Below, in pieces: positions 1 to 6,688 of a stretch of 11,370 nucleotides of DNA (position 1 is the stretch's first letter; every line of letters starts with the position of its first letter). The notes beneath the pieces are model-generated. The model saw only the letters and a list, made by a program, of their open reading frames with translations. It did no database searches and was not told the DNA's origin. Source of the DNA: Spongiicolonus versatilis (GTDB lineage Bacteria; Pseudomonadota; Gammaproteobacteria; Arenicellales; Spongiicolonaceae); assembly GCA_028286165.1 (NCBI GenBank), contig JAPYMU010000030.1, positions 1 through 11,370 on the forward strand, given 5' to 3'. A program made the translations under genes and the position numbers.

Positions 1-979
1 GCGCCGGACAAGGTGGCCGCGCCGATGGTGACCCAGATGATGGTGCCGGTGGAACGCAAGGTGCGCATGAGGCTGCTCCACAGCAACTCCACCGACACTT
101 CGCGCCGCAGGGCCGCGGTCACCAGCACCGCCAGCGCGCCCATGCCCGCGGCCTCGGTGATGCCGGTGACGCCGCCGTAAATCGAGCCGAGCACGATGCC
201 GATGATGGCCACCGGCGGCACCAGGCCCTTGCCGTGGTGCCAGCCGGCCAGCGAGCGCTCGCGCCCGACGCCGAACTGAAACACCGCGCCGCAGACGATG
301 GCGGTACCGCCCAGCCACAACAGGTGATGCGGCATGCCGAGGAAGACCGGGCCCTGGCCGTCGCTGACGACATTGGCGCCGGTGATGGTGTACAGCAGCG
401 CGCGCAGGAACAGCAGCACGGCTGCGACGCCGACGGTGATGGCGAGGAAGCCGGCAAACATCACCGCCTTGTCGCGGCCGTCGGCGTCGCCTTCTTTGCG
501 CTCCGGCAGCGGCGCCAGCGACGGGTTGAGTTGGGTGCGGATGACGATGTAGAGAATGATGAAGGTGGCGAGCATGAAGCCCGGCACGAACGCGCCGGTG
601 AACAGCGCCTTGATGGAGGTCTCGGTGATGAGGCCGAACATGATGAGGACGATGGACGGCGGAATCATGGTGCCGAGCGAGCCAGACGCGCAAATCGTGC
701 CGATGGCGAGGTTGCGGTTGTAGCCCAGGCGCAGCATCTGCGGCAGAGCAATCAAGCCGAGCAGCACGACCTCGCCGCCGATGACAGCGGACCGGTGCCG
801 GGCCGGCCGGTCAGCAAGCCGTCGCCGAATGTCCAGGGCGCGGTCAGCAACTGCGGTTCGAACTTCATAATCATCACCAGCAGCGCGAGGCAGGCCGAGG
901 CCAGGCCGATGGGCATGCCGATGGCGAGAAGAACCACCAAGCCGATAATCAAAACAACGGAAATCGTGCCGACATCCAT
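1..979 (-). pseudogene. dctM: TRAP transporter large permease DctM, frameshifted with a missing internal segment; 3' end outside the window
   Basis: DctM is the large inner-membrane subunit that carries substrate through a TRAP transporter, using a sodium gradient in characterised members. The ATG at 979 opens a normal N-terminus: hydrophobic helices with LAIGMPIGLASA, then about 60 residues up to GRPGTGPLS. The frame then reads into SAARSCCSA and stops at 752-754. From about position 785 leftward another frame takes over and stays open to the window edge, with clear DctM sequence: GGEVVLLGLIALPQMLRLGY, GSLGTMIPPSIVLIMFGL, TSIKALFTGAFVPGF, GGVTGITEAAGMGALAV. In intact relatives recalled from family knowledge, roughly 70-100 residues (membrane helices and a loop) lie between these two halves. 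The lesion is therefore a deletion that is not a multiple of three, not a single-base slip. The gene overlaps dctQ by one base (TAATG). Either it is a pseudogene or this is an assembly error; the read-through part is well conserved, so decay would be recent. Confidence 0.82.
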
Positions 980-1923
980 TATGCTTTCCTCGTGCTGTCG
1001 CCGGCGCCGTTGCCGGGTCGGCCGGTGTCGCGGCCGCCACCGGTATCGCCGGTGCCGCCCACACCGCGTTTGATGGCCGCGAGTTCATCTTTGTCGATGT
1101 CATCGGCCGCAGTATGGACCGCGGGTTTAAGATGCCAGTCGGCAGCCACATTGATGCAGGCCTGAATGGCGATGAGGGCGATGACCACGAGGATGGCCGG
1201 CTGCTCGGTGGCCGGAATGGGCGGGTCAAAAGCGGTGCCGAACATCTCCCAGCGGTAGAACTTGATGACGAACACCTGGTAGTAACTGCCGTAGATTAAA
1301 AACGCGGCGAACACCACCAACAACGCCGCGCCGATGATGTCGAACACATGCTGCAGCCATCGCGGCAGAACATCGTAGAGTAAAAAAATGCGAATGTGGC
1401 AGCGTTGCTGCATCGCATACAAACCGGAAAACAAAAACACATAACCGGCCAGCCACAAGGTTAATTCATTCGCCCACAAAGTCGGCGCCTCGATGGCGTA
1501 GCGCAAGAAAACTTCATACAGCATTATCATCGTGGCGAGGATAATCAGCATCATCGTCACCCGCCCGAACATCAGCGCGATGCGGTCGATGGCGCGCCAG
1601 TGCGGATACTCCATCGGCGCGCATTTCACCGTGGCCGCGCCGTAGAAAAAAATCACCGGCATCAGGAGCACCGCCAGCCAGTCCATGAAGTCGGTATGCG
1701 TGAGCACCGGCGGCAGCGCCAGCACATCCTTGCGCTGGTGCAGTTCGGTGATTTGGTCCACCAAGCCGGGGTCGGCCGGCGGCAGGAGGTCGAGAATAAA
1801 CGCCGGCATATGCCAAATCGTCCAGCCGGCGCACACCACGAACGCGAGCGGCAACAGCCACTCGCGCAGGCCGCCGGTGGCGGCGTTGTCGGTTGCGGTC
1901 ACGGTCACGGTCGGCCGTTGCAA
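979..1923 (-). CDS. dctQ: TRAP transporter small permease DctQ, enlarged form
   Basis: This is the small membrane subunit that pairs with DctM in a TRAP transporter. The core DctQ signature lies at about residues 120-215: a helix MMLIILATMIMLYEVFLRY, then PTLWANELTLWLAGYVFLFSGLYAMQQRCHIRI and another long helix. At 314 residues it is much longer than the usual 160-200. The extra length is an N-terminal region of about 100 residues with two more hydrophobic segments (about 22-46 and 79-99) and a Gly/Thr/Asp-rich tail after about residue 288. Such long forms pair with the larger DctM type seen next door. The start is uncertain. The frame opens at a TTG (1921-1923) with no good Shine-Dalgarno; GTG codons at 1908 and 1902 are alternatives, and no ATG lies between the upstream in-frame stop and this point. 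It follows dctP by 64 bp and overlaps dctM by one base, so it is translationally coupled to a broken gene. Confidence 0.87.
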   Translation of the reverse strand: MQRPTVTVTATDNAATGGLREWLLPLAFVVCAGWTIWHMPAFILDLLPPADPGLVDQITELHQRKDVLALPPVLTHTDFMDWLAVLLMPVIFFYGAATVKCAPMEYPHWRAIDRIALMFGRVTMMLIILATMIMLYEVFLRYAIEAPTLWANELTLWLAGYVFLFSGLYAMQQRCHIRIFLLYDVLPRWLQHVFDIIGAALLVVFAAFLIYGSYYQVFVIKFYRWEMFGTAFDPPIPATEQPAILVVIALIAIQACINVAADWHLKPAVHTAADDIDKDELAAIKRGVGGTGDTGGGRDTGRPGNGAGDSTRKA

Positions 1924-1987
1924 CGGGGCCGGCGCCGGTGATGGCGCGGCCCCGCCGCGGCGGCAATGCCAAGCGGGCCAAGCGCGG
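1924..1987 (-). promoter_or_regulatory. dctP-dctQ spacer with two perfect GC palindromes
   Basis: The 64 bp between the dctP stop and the dctQ start contain two perfect GC-only palindromes, ccgccgcggcgg (1952-1963) and ccggcgccgg (1929-1938). In RNA they could form hairpins just downstream of the binding-protein message. Stem-loops between binding-protein and permease genes are known in other importers to stabilise the upstream mRNA or reduce downstream expression. That role here is inference; in GC-rich DNA such palindromes also arise by chance. Confidence 0.3.
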
Positions 1988-3007
1988 CTATTTCATCGCG
2001 CCCATTTCGCGCAGAAAGTCGAGGTGGCTGTTCAGCAGCGATTTCGCCTCCGGCGTGGTGGCGAACTCGGTCCAGCCTTTTTGCACCGCGTCGCGGTATT
2101 TCGCCAACTCTTCCGGCGACCACTCATACAGGTTGATGCCTTTGGCGCGCAGGTCTTTCGCGGTTTGCGCGTTTTTGACCTCGTTGATGGTGGTGTTCTT
2201 CAGCCCTAAGGCTTGCATGCCGACTTTCATAATCGCCTTGTGGTGCGCCGGCATGGCGTCCCACACATCCTTGCGGCAGGCCAGATGGTCGGCCGGCATG
2301 GAATGGAAGCCCGGGAAGTTGGTGTGCTCGGCGATGTCGTACAGGCCGAGGCCGACATTGTTGGTCAGGTTGGCGGCATCAGCGCCGTCGATGATGCCGG
2401 TCTCCAGCGCGGTGAAAATCTCGTTGAAGTCCATGACGATGGGCGAGGCGCCGAGATTCTTGAACACCAAAGTGATGATGCCCGGCGGCGAGCGGAACTT
2501 CCAGTTTCTAAAATCGTCCACGCCGCGCAACGGCTTGGTTGACGACAGCGATTCCGGGCCCGGAATCCACCAGCCGACGAACTCCATGCCGTGCTTGTTG
2601 TAGAGTTTGTTTAAGGTGGCGTAGCCGTCGTTATGCAGCAGCCACGCATACTGCTGGTAAGGGTTGGCGTAGCCGCCGGTCAGGTCGCCGGCGAACTGAA
2701 ACGCCGGGTTCTTGCCGGTCTGGTACGAGCCGCCGGTCATGTCGCAGTCGAGAATGCCGGTGGCTGCGGCGTCAAAAGTCTCCGCCGACTTTACCACCGA
2801 GGAAGCGTAGAACATCTCCACCTGGATTTCGCCGTTGGACATGGCGCTGATGTCCTCGATGAACTCGGCCGCCATCTGGCCGGACAGCGTTTCCGGCGAG
2901 AAGTGCGTCTGAATTCGCAACTTCGTGGTCTGCGCCGCCGCGATGCCGGCGGTCAGCGTGAATGCTGCGGCGCCGGCGACGATGGTTGTGGTTGCGGTTT
3001 TGAACAT
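1988..3007 (-). CDS. dctP: TRAP transporter periplasmic substrate-binding protein DctP
   Basis: This periplasmic binding protein captures the substrate, usually a carboxylate, and delivers it to the DctQM membrane complex. It has 339 residues, normal for the family. Residues 1-25 form a signal peptide: a positive start, a hydrophobic core, and an AAA/Q cleavage site after about residue 25. Family features include the KNPAF region near residue 100, the arginine in NWKFRSPPG (R172) at the position that usually salt-bridges the substrate carboxylate, EIFTALETGIIDGAD (196-210), and GLYDIAEHTNFPGFH after about 221. The general pattern resembles the TakP/2-oxoacid-binding branch, but the exact ligand cannot be read from sequence. 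An AGGAGG ribosome site at 3017-3022 lies nine bases before the ATG, the best in the window and consistent with high expression. The gene follows the PhyH oxygenase by 95 bp on the same strand and precedes dctQ. Confidence 0.95.
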   Translation of the reverse strand: MFKTATTTIVAGAAAFTLTAGIAAAQTTKLRIQTHFSPETLSGQMAAEFIEDISAMSNGEIQVEMFYASSVVKSAETFDAAATGILDCDMTGGSYQTGKNPAFQFAGDLTGGYANPYQQYAWLLHNDGYATLNKLYNKHGMEFVGWWIPGPESLSSTKPLRGVDDFRNWKFRSPPGIITLVFKNLGASPIVMDFNEIFTALETGIIDGADAANLTNNVGLGLYDIAEHTNFPGFHSMPADHLACRKDVWDAMPAHHKAIMKVGMQALGLKNTTINEVKNAQTAKDLRAKGINLYEWSPEELAKYRDAVQKGWTEFATTPEAKSLLNSHLDFLREMGAMK

Positions 3008-3016
3008 GGGTTGGGT

Positions 3017-3022
3017 CCTCCT
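3017..3022 (-). promoter_or_regulatory. Strong Shine-Dalgarno of dctP
   Basis: On the minus strand this reads AGGAGG, a perfect anti-16S match, nine bases upstream of the dctP ATG at 3007. It fixes the start codon. It contrasts with the weak or absent ribosome sites of dctQ and the PhyH gene, as expected for a binding protein needed in excess over its permease. Confidence 0.75.
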
Positions 3023-3102
3023 CAGGAGTTTGGATTTGGTTGTGGATACTCCGCTCTCCGGCGGCTGGCGGGCACCTTACCACACTCTCGCCTCGCGCCG
3101 GG

Positions 3103-4152
3103 TCAGGCGCACAGCGGCGCGTCGCGGTATTTTTGCCATCTGGTGTTGAACACCGCCTCCACCGCGCCGCGCATAATCGCATCCCGCGCCTCCAGCCATT
3201 GGTGGCGGTAGCCGCGTGCGCCGGCGTTTGACCGCAGGCGCAACGCGGGAAAGCATTCGCGCCCGGTCGGCGTGCCGGCCGGCTGGTAGCGCAAATCAAA
3301 ACTCCAGCGAATGCCGTCCGATTCATTCGCGCCCGCGCCGTGCACGGTGCGGCGGTGCAGGAGAATCGCGTCGCCGGGCTTCACCTCCAGATTGCGCCGC
3401 GCCGACTGCGGAATGGAAGCATCGGGAATGTGAATGTCGCCGACAAACGCGCGCCCCGGGCAGTGGGTTCGCAGGCCGAAATCCGGGCGGCGCGCATCGT
3501 CCGCGGAAAGATGGCTGCCGGGGACGCATCGCAAGCAGCCGTTCTCAACCGTGGACTCGGTGACCGCCACCCACACCGTCAAAATATCGGCGCCGCGCGC
3601 GCTTTCGTGAACCACCGCCTCGTCCTGGTGCCAGTTGGCGCGCGCGTAGGTGGCGTCGCTGGCGGCGTCCGGCGGCAGCCGGCGCTGCGGCGGTTTGATG
3701 CGGATGTGCTGCACCGGGCTGGCCACCAAATCCTCCTCGCCGAGCAACTGCTCTGCCATCGCCGCCAGGCGCGGATGCGTCAGCAGCCGGAACACCGACT
3801 CCGCGGCAAACACACCGGCCTCATCGCGCCAGTCATCGCCGAACAACTTCTGCCAGGCCGGCACCCGCGCGCCGAGATTGCCGTCCAGCGGCAGGGAAAT
3901 GTCCAGGTGCTGGTAGGTGTCCGGCGCCGAGCAAATTAAATGCGACGCCGCGCTGGAAAAATCGTCACCATCGGGCGCGCTCACCTTGCCAATGGCATGC
4001 GCCCGCCGCAGCAAATCGTCCACCCGCGCCGCAAAATCCCCGCGCAACATCTCAAGCGTCGCCGCGTCCACCGCACCGCGCACGATGAGACACCCATCCC
4101 GCGCAAAATCGCGCAGTTGGGCATCGGTCAGCGGCGGTGTGTTTTCATTCAT
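3103..4152 (-). CDS. Phytanoyl-CoA dioxygenase (PhyH) family Fe(II)/2-oxoglutarate oxygenase
   Basis: This is a cytoplasmic non-haem iron oxygenase that would couple 2-oxoglutarate decarboxylation to hydroxylation of an unknown small molecule. The iron-binding triad is complete: H175 and D177 in NWHQDEAV, and H271 in RTVHGAGAN. R282 (IRWSFDLRYQP), eleven residues after the last histidine, is the expected 2-oxoglutarate-binding arginine. CVPGSH and VKPGDAILLHRRTVHG are typical PhyH strands. The N-terminal LTDAQLRDFARDGCLIVRGAVD is the usual family opening. Length is 349 residues, slightly above the usual 260-320. I prefer the ATG at 4152; a TTG immediately before it (4155) is also possible. 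There is no clear Shine-Dalgarno. It leads the operon into dctPQM, which suggests action on the TRAP substrate or a product of it. It is not recognisably an ectoine hydroxylase, and the substrate cannot be assigned. Confidence 0.9.
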   Translation of the reverse strand: MNENTPPLTDAQLRDFARDGCLIVRGAVDAATLEMLRGDFAARVDDLLRRAHAIGKVSAPDGDDFSSAASHLICSAPDTYQHLDISLPLDGNLGARVPAWQKLFGDDWRDEAGVFAAESVFRLLTHPRLAAMAEQLLGEEDLVASPVQHIRIKPPQRRLPPDAASDATYARANWHQDEAVVHESARGADILTVWVAVTESTVENGCLRCVPGSHLSADDARRPDFGLRTHCPGRAFVGDIHIPDASIPQSARRNLEVKPGDAILLHRRTVHGAGANESDGIRWSFDLRYQPAGTPTGRECFPALRLRSNAGARGYRHQWLEARDAIMRGAVEAVFNTRWQKYRDAPLCA

Positions 4153-4194
4153 CAAAAAAACGTCGGTGCGGGTGAGAGGGTATTATTCCACACG
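4153..4194. promoter_or_regulatory. Compact divergent promoter region between the PhyH operon and the aldo/keto reductase
   Basis: Only 42 bp separate the two divergent start codons. An AT-rich patch at 4181-4187 reads TATTAT on the plus strand and AATAAT on the minus strand. Each matches the TATAAT -10 box at five of six positions, so one patch could serve both directions. On the plus strand transcription would then begin almost at the reductase ATG (4195), giving a nearly leaderless message; this fits the absence of a correctly spaced Shine-Dalgarno (the nearest purine run, 4174-4180, is 14 bases away). No good -35 box is seen, so an activator or a different sigma factor may be needed. All of this is inference. 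Confidence 0.4.
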
Positions 4195-5217
4195 ATGCAA
4201 ACCCTCACCACCCGGCAAATCGGCGCCACCGGCCTGCGGGTTTCCACCCTGGGATTCGGCGGCGCGCCCATCGGCGGCCTGCTGCGGCCGGCGGAACAAG
4301 GCGCGGCCGCGGCGGCGTTGCGGCGGGGATTGGATGCCGGAATCGGTTATGTGGACACCGCGCCTTATTACGGTTTCGGCAAGTCGGAGCGCATCGTCGG
4401 CGATGTTCTGCGCGGCCGCACTTGTGTTTTGTCCACCAAAGTCGGGCGGCTGCTGCGGCCCGGTGCGCACCCGCAACCGCTGTCCCTGGGCTGGTCGGAG
4501 CCGCTGCCGTTTCATCCGGTGTTTGACTATTCCCATGATGCAATTCTGCGCTCGGTGGACGACAGTTTGCAGCGCCTTGGTTTGGACCGCATCGACATGC
4601 TGTTGGTGCACGACATCGGCGAGATGACGCACGGCCGTGAAGCCAACGCCCGCCATTTTGCCGAGTTGCAGGGCGGCGGTTACCGGGCGCTGGAAATGCT
4701 GCGCGCCACCGGCGCCGTCAAAGCCATCGGCCTCGGTGTGAACGAAGCGGAGGTCTGCCTTGATGCAATGGAGGTTGGCGACTGGGATGTGTTCCTGCTG
4801 GCCGGGCGCTACACGTTGCTGGAGCAGGCGCCGCTGGACAACTTAATGCCCGCATGCGCGGCCGCGAAAATTTCCGTCATCATCGGCGGGCCGTTTAACT
4901 CGGGCGTGTTGGCCGGCGGCGATACATGGAACTACGCCGCCGTCCCCTTTGATGTGCAAACCCGCACCGCCGCCTTGCAACAGGCGGCGGCTGAGCACGG
5001 CGTACCGCTGCCCGCCGCCGCGCTGCAGTTTCCGCTGGCGCATCCGGCGGTGGCGTCGGTGATTCCGGGTGTGCGCGACCCGGGGCAATTAGCCGGGGTT
5101 TTGGACTGGACTCGGATCCGCATACCGGCCGAATTCTGGGCCGACCTGAAACAGCGCAACCTGCTGCACTCGGAATCGCCGGTGCCGGCCGGCAGCCCGT
5201 TTTACGCGGACTGCTGA
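4195..5217 (+). CDS. Aldo/keto reductase, L-fucose (D-threo-aldose) 1-dehydrogenase type
   Basis: This cytoplasmic NAD(P)-dependent oxidoreductase is likely to oxidise the anomeric carbon of L-fucose or a related D-threo-aldose to the lactone. It has 340 residues, normal for this subgroup. The aldo/keto reductase tetrad is present: D54 and Y59 in GYVDTAPYYG, K82 in STKVG and H139 in LLVHD. GLRVSTLGFGGAPIGGL is the conserved first strand, and AVASVIPGVRDPGQLAGVLD near the C-terminus is the usual cofactor-binding region. The pattern around PYYGFGKSERIVGDVLRGR and FDYSHDAILRSVDDSLQRLGLDRID is typical of the D-threo-aldose 1-dehydrogenase/pyridoxal 4-dehydrogenase group. Context favours the sugar role, because a mutarotase follows after 10 bp and a fuconolactonase-type hydrolase lies next. 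The ATG at 4195 gives the normal N-terminus; an open frame extends further upstream but would run through the PhyH start region. Confidence 0.9.
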   Translation: MQTLTTRQIGATGLRVSTLGFGGAPIGGLLRPAEQGAAAAALRRGLDAGIGYVDTAPYYGFGKSERIVGDVLRGRTCVLSTKVGRLLRPGAHPQPLSLGWSEPLPFHPVFDYSHDAILRSVDDSLQRLGLDRIDMLLVHDIGEMTHGREANARHFAELQGGGYRALEMLRATGAVKAIGLGVNEAEVCLDAMEVGDWDVFLLAGRYTLLEQAPLDNLMPACAAAKISVIIGGPFNSGVLAGGDTWNYAAVPFDVQTRTAALQQAAAEHGVPLPAAALQFPLAHPAVASVIPGVRDPGQLAGVLDWTRIRIPAEFWADLKQRNLLHSESPVPAGSPFYADC

Positions 5218-5227
5218 TGGTGCTCTG

Positions 5228-5671
5228 ATGCTGAAAAATATCCACCCGGTTTTAATTCCCGAACTGCTGTCGGTCATGGCGCAGATGGGACATGGCGATG
5301 AGTTGGCGCTGGTGGATGCAAATTTTCCCACCGCCGCCGTTGGCGCTGAGACTGTTCACCGGTTTCCTGTGCACCTGGCCGGCGTTGATATTGTTGATGC
5401 GGTGCGCGCGGTGCTGACGGTGTTTCCGCTGGACGATTTTGTCGAGCAGCCGGTGCGGCGGATGGAGGTGGTGGGTGACGCTGTGCAAATCCCGCCGGCG
5501 CAGCGGGAGGTGGTGCAACTGGTGGGCGAATCGCGGGTTGCATCGCTGGAACGGTTCGCTTTTTACGCCGCCGCCAGACGCGCTTTTGCGGTGGTCCGCG
5601 CCGCCGGGGAAACGCGCCCCTACGGTTGCTTTCTGCTGAGAAAAGGCGTGATTAACCCTCACCCTGAGTGA
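5228..5671 (+). CDS. fucU: RbsD/FucU family sugar mutarotase (L-fucose mutarotase)
   Basis: This cytoplasmic enzyme interconverts the alpha and beta anomers of L-fucose (RbsD relatives act on ribose), supplying the anomer that the dehydrogenase uses. It has 147 residues, a little longer than E. coli FucU (about 140), and aligns along its whole length: MLKNIHPVLIPELLSVMAQM, then the catalytic motif GHGDE with H22, D30 in LALVDANFP, ERFAFYAAARRAFAVV (about 108-123), and the C-terminal signature YGCFLLRKGVI (132-142). These features place it nearer FucU than RbsD. It starts 10 bp after the dehydrogenase stop, so the two are very likely one transcript. Its last 20 bp overlap the end of the convergent hydrolase gene on the other strand. 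Family assignment is firm; L-fucose as substrate is inferred from similarity and neighbours. Confidence 0.92.
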   Translation: MLKNIHPVLIPELLSVMAQMGHGDELALVDANFPTAAVGAETVHRFPVHLAGVDIVDAVRAVLTVFPLDDFVEQPVRRMEVVGDAVQIPPAQREVVQLVGESRVASLERFAFYAAARRAFAVVRAAGETRPYGCFLLRKGVINPHPE

Positions 5672-6500
5672 CCAGGTTGTAAACCTGCTCGGCATTTTCC
5701 TTCCAGATTTTTTCTTGCTCCGCAGCGGGCAGGGCGGACAGCAACTGCCGCGAAATCTTCACCCAATGCCCATACCCCCCGGCCAGGCAAACCACCGGCC
5801 AGTCGCTGCCCCACAGCAGCCGCCCGGCGCCGAAAGTTTCCAGCAGAACATCGGCGTACGGCTGCAAATCCGCCGCCGTGGCGCCCGGCTTTGCCTCGGT
5901 GAGCAGGCCGGAAAATTTGCCCACCGCCTGCGGATGCCCGGCCAGCCGGCGCATTTTCGGCGCCCACTCGCGCAGCCCGCCAACGCCGTCCACGCCGGCG
6001 CGGATGCACGGTTTGCCGCCGTGGTCAATCACCACCCGGAGGTCAGGGTGACGCTCCAGCAGACGGTGCAGGTTGTCCAAGTGCGGCGGCTTCACCAGCG
6101 CGTCAAAAACAAGTTGCGCCTCCGCCACCGCCCGAAACACCGGCGCCAGAACCGGGCGCAGCATCCAGCCGGGGTCGGCAATGTCCTGAATCATGGGCCG
6201 CACGCCGGCGATTTTTTGCCCCGCCGCCAGTGCATGCACTCGCGCCGGCGCATCAGCGGCGTCAAAATCAACCCAGCCCACAATACCGCGCACAAATTCG
6301 GCGTCCACGCGCTGCATAAAAACGGTCTCCTCCGCGCAGTCGGCGGCTTGCACTAACACCGTGCCGGTGATGCCGTGCGCTTGCAGCAGCGGTGCCAGGT
6401 CGGCCGGCATGAAGTCACGGTGGATGGCCGCCAGTTGCGGCGTCAGCCAGTGGTACCAGCCGCGGTCCAGTTGCCAGAAATGGTGGTGGGAGTCGAGCAT
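5652..6500 (-). CDS. Amidohydrolase family protein, L-fuconolactonase type (COG3618)
   Basis: This predicted cytoplasmic hydrolase would open a sugar 1,5- or 1,4-lactone, probably L-fuconolactone, to the aldonate. The fold is the amidohydrolase TIM barrel. The metal-site motif HHHFW is at residues 5-9 (H5, H7), with VIDHGGKP at 158-164 (H160) and LLWGSDWPV at 228-236 (D233), all hallmarks of the COG3618 lactonases. AGVRPMIQD (98-106) and KFSGLLTEA (195-203) are also typical. From the ATG at 6500 the protein is 282 residues, normal for the family. I chose that start because relatives begin a few residues before the HxH motif. A TTG at 6518 would add six residues; neither has an obvious Shine-Dalgarno. 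It is convergent with the mutarotase gene and divergent from the ABC importer, so it is transcribed separately from its probable pathway partners. Rhamnono- or galactonolactone are alternative substrates. Confidence 0.9.
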   Translation of the reverse strand: MLDSHHHFWQLDRGWYHWLTPQLAAIHRDFMPADLAPLLQAHGITGTVLVQAADCAEETVFMQRVDAEFVRGIVGWVDFDAADAPARVHALAAGQKIAGVRPMIQDIADPGWMLRPVLAPVFRAVAEAQLVFDALVKPPHLDNLHRLLERHPDLRVVIDHGGKPCIRAGVDGVGGLREWAPKMRRLAGHPQAVGKFSGLLTEAKPGATAADLQPYADVLLETFGAGRLLWGSDWPVVCLAGGYGHWVKISRQLLSALPAAEQEKIWKENAEQVYNLVTQGEG

Positions 6501-6688
6501 GCGGCGGTCGGTTGACAATGTACCCGTGGTTGTGTGAAGTTAGACCGCGATTCCACCGCCCATGCTGTCGGTTGCAGTCCGCAAAGTGCTGCATGCGCCG
6601 CCGGAATCGATGGCGAGAGTCCGCAGGCGGAGATTGTACTTCATCTTTTGCTCCGCCACTTCCACAAATCAAACCACAGAGGATTACC
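6501..6688. promoter_or_regulatory. Divergent regulatory region between the lactonase and the ABC importer operon
   Basis: This is the longest non-coding stretch in the window and must hold promoters for the lactonase (leftward) and the importer operon (rightward). A consensus TTGACA -35 box lies at 6512-6517, but the best-spaced -10 candidate, tgaagt at 6535-6540 (17 bp spacer), matches only three of six bases. That would give a leader of over 130 bases. The last 40 bp are relatively AT-rich, ending with the binding-protein ribosome site. I see no convincing palindromic LacI- or GntR-type operator by eye. The frame of the binding protein stays open upstream to 6512, but that extension has no protein-like character. 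Confidence 0.4.
6678..6683 (+). promoter_or_regulatory. Shine-Dalgarno that sets the start of the solute-binding protein
   Basis: AGAGGA lies five bases before the ATG at 6689. It matters because the frame is open for another 59 codons upstream. The ribosome site, together with the signal peptide that begins at this ATG, shows that 6689 is the true start. Confidence 0.7.

Noticed and set aside
234..1073. Long plus-strand open frame (279 codons) across dctM/dctQ
   Set aside because: It is antisense to clear DctM and DctQ sequence, has low-complexity Arg/Asp/His-rich composition and no recognisable domain. Long antisense frames are expected in GC-rich DNA.
3940..4194. In-frame upstream extension of the aldo/keto reductase into the PhyH gene
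   Set aside because: The reductase fold begins at the ATG at 4195, and the upstream frame is antisense to conserved PhyH coding sequence.
5673..5687. caggtt-gta-aacctg hairpin just after the mutarotase stop as a terminator
   Set aside because: The stem is only 6 bp with a 3-base loop, there is no adjacent T-run, and it lies within the lactonase coding sequence (NLVTQ region).
6512..6688. 59-codon upstream extension of the solute-binding protein
   Set aside because: The ribosome site and the signal peptide both begin at 6689; the extension would bury the signal peptide inside the protein and has no membrane or domain character.
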